Assembly (NCBI GenBank): GCA_003650185.1
Contig: QMOF01000047.1
Coordinates: 1-12,244, forward strand
DNA from: Chloroflexota bacterium
GTDB lineage: Bacteria; Chloroflexota; Dehalococcoidia; UBA2247; RBG-13-53-26
Direction of reading: 5' to 3'
Length of the DNA stretch: 12,244 nucleotides
Shown: positions 6,367 through 12,244 of the stretch, piece after piece
How positions within the stretch are numbered: position 1 is the first letter of the stretch
How the letters are laid out: each line of letters starts with the position of its first letter
Program-made: the position numbers and the translations under genes
The notes under the pieces: generated by a model
The model's database searches: none
The model's input: only the letters and a program-made list of their open reading frames with translations
What the model was told of the DNA's origin: nothing

Positions 6367-7373
6367 CCTCCATACTACCGGGCATCCATCTGTTGAGGCT
6401 CCCCGGCCCTTTTCCGAACACCGATAGTGCGGATGTTAACGCCTATCTGATCAGGGGTGAGGGCGGCTGGTTGCTGGTTGATACAGGTTGGGGCACTGAC
6501 CGCGCCTTTGCCGCCCTGGAAAGGCAATTGGACGAAACAGGTGTCGGCTTCGAACAGATCCGCCAAATAGTGGTTACTCACTTTCATCCGGACCATTACG
6601 GGCTGGCGGGCAGACTGAAGGAGCTGTCCGGGGCCAGCGTGGCACTACACCAGGTAGAAAAGGACTTCATCAATGCCAGGTACGTCAGTATGGACAACTT
6701 GCTGGGGGAGATGTCCGATTGGCTTCGGCTGAACGGAGTGCCTGAGGAAGAACTGCCCGCGCTGCGAGGCGCCTCTCTCGGAATGAGGCAATACGTCGCC
6801 CCGGTGCTACCTGAAATCGCTCTTCAGGGTGGCGAGACGATCAGCCACGGGTCTTTCAAGTTCCAGGTGATGTGGACACCGGGACATTCGCCGGGCCACG
6901 TCTGTCTCTATGAATCGGAGCGAAGGATTCTGCTCTCCGGGGACCACCTTCTGCCCATAACCTTTCCCAATGTCGGTCTGCACCCGCAGTCGGGCAAAGA
7001 GCCTCTGAAGGACTACCTCCGCTCTCTCCGGAATATTGAGCAACTGGAGATTGATCTGGTCCTTCCTGCGCATGAACACGTCTTCACCAATGCCAGGCAG
7101 AGGGTCGAGGAGGTCCGTCAGCATCACCAGGAGCGGAAGGCAGCTATAGTCGATGTCTTGAGGCAAGGGTGGCAAACGGCCTACGAGGTATCTTCCAGAA
7201 TCCCGTGGATAGTGTACGGTGTCACCCTGTCTTTCCAGGAGTTGCTGCCCCTGGACAAGCGGCTGGCCGTGATCTCGGCCCTGGCCCACCTGGAAGCGCT
7301 GTGCCAGGAGGGAGAAGCCGAGAAGTCAGCCCGGGATGGTGTTCGGGTCTATGGAGCCACCAAAGCGTCATGA
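6363..7373 (+). CDS. Metallo-beta-lactamase-fold hydrolase
   Basis: The 336-residue protein has an intact zinc-hydrolase core: VDTGWG at about 39-44, the dinuclear motif THFHPDH at 72-78, a third His in TPGHSPGHV, the bridging Asp in LLSGDHLLP, and a last His in PAHEHVF. About 80 residues follow the core and look helical, as in glyoxalase II or LACTB2-like enzymes with a C-terminal helical or winged domain. The substrate cannot be assigned; thioesters such as glutathione or CoA adducts, or a phosphodiester, are possible. The start ATG 6363 overlaps the enolase stop as ATGA, and its own stop overlaps the next start in the same way, so three proteins are translationally coupled. Coupling to an HgdB-like gene makes a CoA thioester substrate attractive, but this is inference. 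Confidence 0.9.
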   Translation: MTSILPGIHLLRLPGPFPNTDSADVNAYLIRGEGGWLLVDTGWGTDRAFAALERQLDETGVGFEQIRQIVVTHFHPDHYGLAGRLKELSGASVALHQVEKDFINARYVSMDNLLGEMSDWLRLNGVPEEELPALRGASLGMRQYVAPVLPEIALQGGETISHGSFKFQVMWTPGHSPGHVCLYESERRILLSGDHLLPITFPNVGLHPQSGKEPLKDYLRSLRNIEQLEIDLVLPAHEHVFTNARQRVEEVRQHHQERKAAIVDVLRQGWQTAYEVSSRIPWIVYGVTLSFQELLPLDKRLAVISALAHLEALCQEGEAEKSARDGVRVYGATKAS

Positions 7374-8410
7374 GACCCATAGGCATTACCACCACCGTTC
7401 CCGTGGAGATACTCCTGGCAGCGGGATACAAACCGGTAGACCTGAACAACGTCTTCATCAGCGACCCGGACCCCGACAGGCTGGTGCAGATCGCTGAAAG
7501 GGCTGGCTTTCCGCAGAACTGCTGTACCTGGATCAAGGGCATTTATGGGGTGTGCCTGGACCAGGGCTTTGACACCGTCATCTGCGTTACCACCGGGGAC
7601 TGCTCCAACACCGTCATGCTCATGGAGGTCCTCAAGCTGAAGGGACTGAGGGTCATTCCCTTTGCCTACCCGGACGTGCCGGACCCTCACCAGGTGCAGA
7701 GTCGGCTTCGAGCGCTGGCCGAGAGTCTGGGCACCAGCGTGGAAGCCGCGGAGGAGATGAGAGGGGAGCTGGGGGCATGCCGCGCACTGACGTGGCAGTT
7801 GGATGAGCTCACGTGGAAGGACAACCTAGTCAGCGGTTGGGAGAACCACCTGTGGCTGGTCTCCAGCTCAGATTTCAATGGTGACTATCGCGAATACGAA
7901 CGGCTCCTTGGCCGGTTCCTGGGGGAGTGCCGCTCCCGCCAGCCGTACGCTGAGGATATCCGGCTTGCCTATGTGGGTGTGCCTTCGGTTTTTGCCTACG
8001 ACCTGTACCGGTACGTGGAGCGGCAGGAGGCCAGGATAGTGTTCAACGAGGTCCAGCGGCAGTTCTCCATGCCGCGGCCCGGCGACTCGCTGGCCGAGCA
8101 GTATGCCCACTACACGTATCCGTACTCCATATTCGGTCGGCTGGACGACATCCTCCCTGAGCTGAGGCGGCGGCAGGTGCACGGCGTGGTCCATTATGTT
8201 CAAAGCTTTTGCCATCGAGGCATTGGTGATATTATATTTCGGGAGGCGATTGACCTGCCGGTCTTGACCCTGGAGGGCAACGCCGACTACATGTTGACGC
8301 CGCACCTGCGGACCAAGATCGAGGCCTTCCTCGATATGCTGAGGCGCAGTCGGCGGCGCAGGGTGCCAGGAGATTCTATGAAAGGTAACTCTTATGGGCT
8401 CAGTGCGTAA
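7370..8410 (+). CDS. 2-hydroxyacyl-CoA dehydratase subunit-like Fe-S protein (HgdB/FldB family)
   Basis: The 346-residue protein opens with MRPIGITTTVPVEILLAAGYKPVDLNN, a signature of HgdB-type proteins. Cysteines at conserved positions of the family are present: Cys51/Cys52 in FPQNCCTWIKG, Cys78 in TTGDCSNT, and Cys281 in YVQSFCHRGIGD. These would hold a [4Fe-4S] cluster. Classical members are the alpha or beta subunits of 2-hydroxyglutaryl- or phenyllactyl-CoA dehydratase, or benzoyl-CoA reductase subunits, and need an ATP-dependent activase. Neither a partner subunit nor an activase lies in this window, so it is an orphan of unassigned reaction. The start overlaps the upstream stop as ATGA, and the last 17 nt overlap the bS22-like gene. 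The C-terminal tail after about residue 325 is basic (RRSRRRR) and unrelated to the catalytic fold. Confidence 0.85.
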   Translation: MRPIGITTTVPVEILLAAGYKPVDLNNVFISDPDPDRLVQIAERAGFPQNCCTWIKGIYGVCLDQGFDTVICVTTGDCSNTVMLMEVLKLKGLRVIPFAYPDVPDPHQVQSRLRALAESLGTSVEAAEEMRGELGACRALTWQLDELTWKDNLVSGWENHLWLVSSSDFNGDYREYERLLGRFLGECRSRQPYAEDIRLAYVGVPSVFAYDLYRYVERQEARIVFNEVQRQFSMPRPGDSLAEQYAHYTYPYSIFGRLDDILPELRRRQVHGVVHYVQSFCHRGIGDIIFREAIDLPVLTLEGNADYMLTPHLRTKIEAFLDMLRRSRRRRVPGDSMKGNSYGLSA

Positions 8411-8489
8411 GTGGCGCCAGAAGAAGATGGCGAAGCACAAGCACAAGAAGCTGCTCAAGAAGACTCGTTGGGCAAGACGGCATAAGTAG
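8394..8489 (+). CDS. 31-residue AURKAIP1/COX24-domain protein, bS22-like ribosomal small protein
   Basis: A very short, strongly basic open frame begins MGSVRKWRQKKMAKHKHKKL and ends TRWARRHK. It aligns by eye with mycobacterial bS22, a roughly 33-residue ribosomal small-subunit protein that starts MGSVIKKRRKRM and contains KKKHRKLLRRTR; the relatives are mitochondrial mS38/AURKAIP1 and yeast COX24. Lys and Arg make up more than half of the residues, as expected for an rRNA-binding extension. AAAGG (8381-8385) lies 8 bases before ATG 8394. It overlaps the end of the HgdB-like gene by 17 nt in another frame. It is short enough to be missed by ordinary gene callers. The family match is good, but its presence in this organism's ribosome is inferred. 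Confidence 0.88.
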   Translation: MGSVRKWRQKKMAKHKHKKLLKKTRWARRHK

Positions 8490-8521
8490 GTCTCTGCTGG
8501 TCAAAGGGGCGAACACGTAGC

Positions 8522-8540
8522 GGGCTGCCACAGGCAGCCC
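8522..8540. repeat. Perfect 8-bp hairpin between the bS22-like gene and GAPDH gene
   Basis: GGGCTGCC (8522-8529) and GGCAGCCC (8533-8540) are perfectly complementary with a 3-nt ACA loop. No T-run follows on the plus strand and no A-run precedes it, so it is not a textbook intrinsic terminator. It could partly terminate transcription, or protect the 5' end of a processed GAPDH message. It lies 44 nt before the GAPDH start. Confidence 0.65.
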
Positions 8541-8584
8541 AAAGCGTGATGTTGGGCTCTACTCTAGGTAAGGGAGGTCAGCAA

Positions 8585-9598
<1,014 letters not shown>

Positions 9599-9623
9599 GG
9601 AGCGTCTCTGGATCGGAGGTACT

Positions 9624-9709
9624 AGCCTGTTTGGGCTGGGTGCCTTGGTGGGCCTGGATCTCGGATTCCAGCACGACAGAATGACAGAGCCCAGCCTGCT
9701 CGGGCTGGG
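9624..9709. repeat. REP-like element flanked by near-identical 17-bp direct repeats
   Basis: The units at 9624-9640 and 9693-9709 share the form AGCCTG-NNN-GGGCTGGG. Between them is CTGGAT...ATTCCAG (arms CTGGA and TCCAG) followed by GAATGACAG, the style of palindromic repeats scattered through many bacterial genomes. The right copy also forms its own hairpin (CCCAGCC at 9690-9696 with GGCTGGG at 9703-9709). Whether it is repeated elsewhere in this genome cannot be seen from here. Confidence 0.4.
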
Positions 9710-9869
9710 AACGGTCTGTGCAGAAGCGTGGCGGGGAAGAAGGCATTGAATGTCTTTGGAGCAAGGGGGCATCGCATCCCTGAGAACGGGTATGAGGGCC
9801 TGCTGGGATGACGCATCCCCGTCCCGTCGAGCCTGAAGAGGCCGTCTTGCGTGTAGGGGCCGGGCTGTA

Positions 9870-9893
9870 GCCTTGCCCGAGGGCCGGGCAGGC
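9870..9893. repeat. Bulged GC-rich hairpin in the GAPDH downstream region
   Basis: TGCCCG (9874-9879) pairs with CGGGCA (9885-9890) around AGGGC, extended by GCC/GGC across a single bulged T (9870-9872 and 9891-9893). It lies next to a GGGGCCGGGC stretch (9857-9866), an arrangement seen in dispersed intergenic palindromes. There is no T-run, so a terminator role is weak. Confidence 0.4.
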
Positions 9894-9973
9894 CTTCAGG
9901 TCTCGTCGCTACACACTCCAGAATGTTCCTTCTCCAAAGTCATTCGCTGTTCCTGGTGGTTACGTACGCAGAG

Positions 9974-10002
9974 TTGACAGTGCCGTAGTACCGCCTTATC
10001 AT
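9974..10002 (+). promoter_or_regulatory. Candidate promoter of the Isf-like/ferritin-like redox genes
   Basis: TTGACA (9974-9979) and TATCAT (9997-10002) are 17 bases apart. Transcription would start near 10009, giving a leader of about 78 nt before GTG 10088. This argues against the in-frame ATG at 10007 as the start. Confidence 0.6.
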
Positions 10003-10087
10003 CGCGGTGGAGGTGGCGGGAGAAGAGCGGTGTCACCCCAACCGTACCCGTTTTGAGCAGCCAGCGTTCGCCCGACCGGAGGCGCCA

Positions 10088-10654
10088 GTGAGAGTTCTCG
10101 GTATCATGGGAAGCCCACGTACAGGAGGGAATACCGACCTGCTGCTGGACCGGTCGCTCGAAGGTGCAAGGAGCCAGGGAGCCGAGGTAGAGAAAATCGT
10201 AGTCGACAGGCTGAACATAGCCCCTTGCCGGGAATACTATGGCTGCACCAGAAACGGCGACTGCGTCATCAAAGATGACATGGATGGGATATACCCCAAG
10301 CTCCTGAGCTTCGAGGGGATCATAGTGGCATCGCCCATGTTCTTCTACGGGCTGACGGCGCAGGTGAAGGCGCTCATCGACCGGTGTCAAGCCCTCTGGG
10401 TGAGGAAGCACGTCCTGAAGCGAAAGCCACCCACTGGTGGCCGCAAGGGCGCTTTCATCGCGGTCGGAGCTACCAGGGGGGATAACCTGTTCGCTGGATC
10501 AATACTCACGGTGAAGTACTTTTTCGAGGCCATCGATGTTGATTATTCCCACGAGTTGTTGGTTCGTGGGGTAGACACAAAGGGTGAGATCGAGAAACAC
10601 CCTGGTGCACTGACCGAGGCATTCGAGCTGGGCAGAAGGTTGGCCCAGGTCTGA
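10088..10654 (+). CDS. Flavodoxin-fold NAD(P)H-dependent oxidoreductase, iron-sulfur flavoprotein (Isf)-like
   Basis: The 188-residue protein has the FMN phosphate loop GSPRTGGNT at 8-16, the SPMFFYGLTAQVKALIDR segment typical of NADPH-dependent FMN reductases and Isf proteins, and an Isf-like cysteine region. In Isf the compact CX2CX2CX4-7C motif holds a [4Fe-4S] cluster; here the cysteines are Cys47, Cys53 and Cys59, with Tyr50 at the position of the second cysteine. The cluster may be absent or have altered ligation. The start GTG 10088 has GGAGG 5 bases upstream, and translation opens directly with the first beta strand MRVLGIMGSP. It is followed at 36 nt by the ferritin-like gene. Isf-type proteins pass electrons in anaerobes and some reduce O2 or H2O2; that role here is inferred. 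Confidence 0.87.
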   Translation: MRVLGIMGSPRTGGNTDLLLDRSLEGARSQGAEVEKIVVDRLNIAPCREYYGCTRNGDCVIKDDMDGIYPKLLSFEGIIVASPMFFYGLTAQVKALIDRCQALWVRKHVLKRKPPTGGRKGAFIAVGATRGDNLFAGSILTVKYFFEAIDVDYSHELLVRGVDTKGEIEKHPGALTEAFELGRRLAQV

Positions 10655-10690
10655 TAACAGGTGCATATCCGGAAGCGGAGGTGGGGAGCA

Positions 10691-11203
10691 ATGGCCAAGC
10701 AGGAAGGTACAAGAGCCGAGGCACTCAGAACGGCACTGCAATTGGAGTTGGAAGGGAAAGAATTCTATCAGAGATCGGCTGAGAGGAGCTACACCGTCCT
10801 GGCAAGGGACCTGTTCAGCCATCTGGCCGAACAAGAGGATGTCCACTACAGAAAGGTGAAGGAAGTGTACGAGGCGGTGGCGCAGAAGCATGAGTGGCCG
10901 TCGCAGGAGACTGCTTTCAGGCAGGAGAAAAGCCTGAGGAGCGTCTTTAGAGAGGCCATAGAGTCTATGGGGGAGGATGTCACCCCTTTATCGGCCGAGC
11001 TTGAAGCGATGCAGGCAGCCATGAAGCTGGAGGGCTGGACCTACAGTTTCTATCGCAGCCGTGACCAGGAGGCGACCAGCCCGGCGGAGAAAGCCTTCTA
11101 CCAGGCTTTGACAGCCGAGGAGAGAGTCCACTACCTGACCCTCATGGACTCCTATGAATACCTGTCGGACCCTCAGGGGTGGTTCAGCAAGTCCGAGCGC
11201 TGA
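10691..11203 (+). CDS. Rubrerythrin/ferritin-like diiron protein
   Basis: A 170-residue four-helix protein of the ferritin-like superfamily. Two half-sites are visible: Glu19/Glu21 in LELEGKEFY with ExxH at Glu49-His52 in AEQEDVHY, and Glu114 in KLEGWTYSFY with ExxH at Glu144-His147 in AEERVHY. These would hold a diiron centre. There is no rubredoxin domain, so it is a short rubrerythrin-like form that would need an external electron donor. ATG 10691 is chosen because GGAGGT (10677-10682) lies 8 bases upstream; an in-frame ATG at 10661 lies before that site. Likely roles are peroxide reduction or iron storage in an anaerobe. The preceding Isf-like gene and the ferredoxin gene further on are plausible redox partners. 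Confidence 0.87.
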   Translation: MAKQEGTRAEALRTALQLELEGKEFYQRSAERSYTVLARDLFSHLAEQEDVHYRKVKEVYEAVAQKHEWPSQETAFRQEKSLRSVFREAIESMGEDVTPLSAELEAMQAAMKLEGWTYSFYRSRDQEATSPAEKAFYQALTAEERVHYLTLMDSYEYLSDPQGWFSKSER

Positions 11204-11263
11204 GGGCTGGATAGCGACAAGGGAGGCACTGGCGAGGACGGGCTCAGGGCCAGCCGATATCGC

Positions 11264-11947
11264 ATGACGGTTGAGCTAGACGCGCTGAGGTCTATACCTT
11301 ACTTCGAAGGGTTGAGTCAGGCCGAACTGGAGGCTGTAAGGCAACTTGTTTTCGAAAAGACAGCCGACAGGAACGAAGTGATCCTGCTGGAGGGCGATCC
11401 CCCCGGAGCAATCTATTTCGTAATGTCAGGGGCGCTCAAAGCCTTCAAGACGTCACCCGAGGGCAAGGAGCAGATCTTGTGTATATTGCGGCCGGGCGAT
11501 TCCTTCAACGATGTGGCTGCCTTCGACGGTGGGCCAAACCCGGCCAGCGTTCGCGCCATGAGCCCGGTCCGGCTGTATGGCATAGCCGGGCCCGACATGC
11601 ATGACCTGATGCGGAGATACCCCACCATAGCCATCAACGTGGTCAGAGACCTGGCACAGAAAGTTCGCCACTTCGTGACCCTCGTGGAGGACCTCTCCTT
11701 CAGGCACGTCACAGAAAGGGTGGCCAGGCTGCTGCTGGAGTACGCTACAGAGCCAGAAGGCACAGAAGGCGGTACCAGGCCAAGGCTGACGCAGCAGGAG
11801 ATGGCGGCCATGGTGGGGAGTGCCCGAGAAGTGGTGGGCCGCTCTCTTAAGGCCCTGGAGGAGGAGGGGGCTATCAGAATGGAGCGGCACCGCATTGCTA
11901 TCGTTGACAAGGAAACCCTCAAAGAGTTGGCCAGTGGAGAGGTGTGA
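11264..11947 (+). CDS. Crp/Fnr-family transcriptional regulator
   Basis: The 227-residue protein has an N-terminal cyclic-nucleotide-binding-like beta barrel (about 10-125, with GDPPGAIYFVMSGALKAF and LRPGDSFND), a dimerisation helix, and a C-terminal winged helix with TQQEMAAMVGSAREVVGRSLKALEEEGAI. The only cysteine in the effector domain is in ILCILRP, so an Fnr-type oxygen-sensing cluster is not possible. The cNMP phosphate cassette is not well conserved (GPNPASVRA where Crp has RSA), so cAMP binding is uncertain; heme, 2-oxoglutarate or another ligand are alternatives. ATG 11264 lacks a clear ribosome site. The gene sits between the ferritin-like and ferredoxin genes and may control this redox group. 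Confidence 0.9.
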   Translation: MTVELDALRSIPYFEGLSQAELEAVRQLVFEKTADRNEVILLEGDPPGAIYFVMSGALKAFKTSPEGKEQILCILRPGDSFNDVAAFDGGPNPASVRAMSPVRLYGIAGPDMHDLMRRYPTIAINVVRDLAQKVRHFVTLVEDLSFRHVTERVARLLLEYATEPEGTEGGTRPRLTQQEMAAMVGSAREVVGRSLKALEEEGAIRMERHRIAIVDKETLKELASGEV

Positions 11948-11993
11948 GATAACGGGAAAGAGACAAAGGTCACAGAAACGTCGGGTGCGGCCG

Positions 11994-12002
11994 TGCTAGA
12001 AT
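11994..12002 (+). promoter_or_regulatory. Possible extended -10 promoter of the ferredoxin gene
   Basis: TGC followed by TAGAAT (11997-12002) forms an extended -10 element 23 nt upstream of the ferredoxin start. No good -35 is present at 17 bases (AGAAAC), which is usual where a promoter relies on an extended -10 or an activator such as the Crp/Fnr protein encoded just upstream. No convincing Crp-type palindrome was seen. Confidence 0.35.
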
Positions 12003-12025
12003 TCCATAAATCTTAGGGGACGGTC

Positions 12026-12244
12026 ATGTTCGAGATGCCTATCATTAACCAGGACCTCTGCAACGGATGTGGCTTGTGCGTTATGGTCTGCCCTGAGGAT
12101 GCGCTGACTTTGGCGGGTAACACCGTGTGGCTTACCAGGACCGAAAACTGCGACTACTGTGGTGAATGCGAAGCCGTGTGTCTCCCGGGTGCGATACAGT
12201 GCCCATTCGAGATAGTGGTCGAGAGCTATTACAAGTACATCTGA
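12026..12244 (+). CDS. 2[4Fe-4S] bacterial-type ferredoxin
   Basis: The 72-residue protein has two cluster motifs: CNGCGLCVMVCP (Cys12, 15, 18, 22) and CDYCGECEAVC (Cys42, 45, 48, 52). The second ends CLP rather than CP, with one residue inserted before the proline, followed by GAIQCPFEI, which is common in stand-alone or indolepyruvate-type ferredoxin domains. It would carry low-potential electrons in the cytoplasm. ATG 12026 is supported by AGGGGA (12015-12020) 5 bases upstream. A second ATG at 12035 (residue 4) would also be in frame. The stop codon TGA is the last three bases of the window, so the gene is complete. Confidence 0.95.
   Translation: MFEMPIINQDLCNGCGLCVMVCPEDALTLAGNTVWLTRTENCDYCGECEAVCLPGAIQCPFEIVVESYYKYI

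Larger units (their letters stand above)
9599..10087. other. Non-coding region with hairpins and degenerate repeats, no gene seen
   Basis: About 490 bases lie between the GAPDH gene and the Isf-like gene. Visible structure includes a 17-bp direct repeat (9624-9640 and 9693-9709, 15 of 17 identical), a REP-like unit ending in GAATGACAG (9653-9688), stems at 9690-9709, 9805-9819 and 9870-9893, and a promoter at 9974-10002. Short open frames on both strands have no ribosome sites or recognisable features. It resembles a landing place for palindromic intergenic repeats. Confidence 0.6.

Noticed and set aside
9681..9749. 22-codon open frame starting ATGACAGAG in the repeat region
   Set aside because: It lies inside the repeat-rich stretch, has no ribosome site and no family match.
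11943..11974. Possible Crp site formed by TGTGA (11943-11947) and TCACA (11970-11974)
   Set aside because: The half-sites are 22 nt apart instead of about 6, and the first lies in the stop region of the regulator gene itself.

Overview
This is a GC-rich, gene-dense bacterial window with 15 protein-coding genes, all on the + strand except the Fur-type regulator. The gene set fits an anaerobic Chloroflexota bacterium, probably Dehalococcoidia-like: an orphan 2-hydroxyacyl-CoA dehydratase-type Fe-S protein, an Isf-like flavoprotein, a 2[4Fe-4S] ferredoxin, a lone biotin carrier, and a 31-residue AURKAIP1/COX24-type (bS22-like) protein. The taxonomy is inferred from gene content and not from a marker phylogeny.

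Region 1 (about 30-3750) is a metal-uptake locus. Two candidate promoters lead into a Znu/Mnt-type ABC transporter made of a substrate-binding lipoprotein, an ATPase and a permease. A class I SAM methyltransferase overlaps the permease gene. A Fur-family regulator converges from the other strand, and its stop codon overlaps that of the methyltransferase. The Fur protein is the obvious candidate to control the transporter.

Region 2 (3751-4577) holds two intergenic stretches around a tiny stand-alone biotinyl-domain gene that has its own promoter. The first stretch carries a strong 10-bp palindrome.

Region 3 (4519-9598) is a tight run: TIGR00725/SLOG-like protein, enolase, metallo-beta-lactamase-fold hydrolase, HgdB-like dehydratase subunit, bS22-like protein, then GAPDH. 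Most junctions overlap or nearly touch (4-nt gap, ATGA, ATGA, 17-nt overlap), so lower glycolysis is translationally coupled to two uncharacterised enzymes and a ribosomal small protein. A perfect 8-bp hairpin sits just before the GAPDH gene.

Region 4 (9599-10087) is a non-coding stretch rich in hairpins and degenerate repeats, ending in a good promoter.

Region 5 (10088-12244) is a redox module: flavodoxin-fold Isf-like protein, rubrerythrin/ferritin-like diiron protein, Crp/Fnr-family regulator without Fnr cysteines, and a two-cluster ferredoxin. It suggests electron transfer and oxygen or iron stress handling in an anaerobe. No tRNA, rRNA, CRISPR array, transposase or phage gene was seen.
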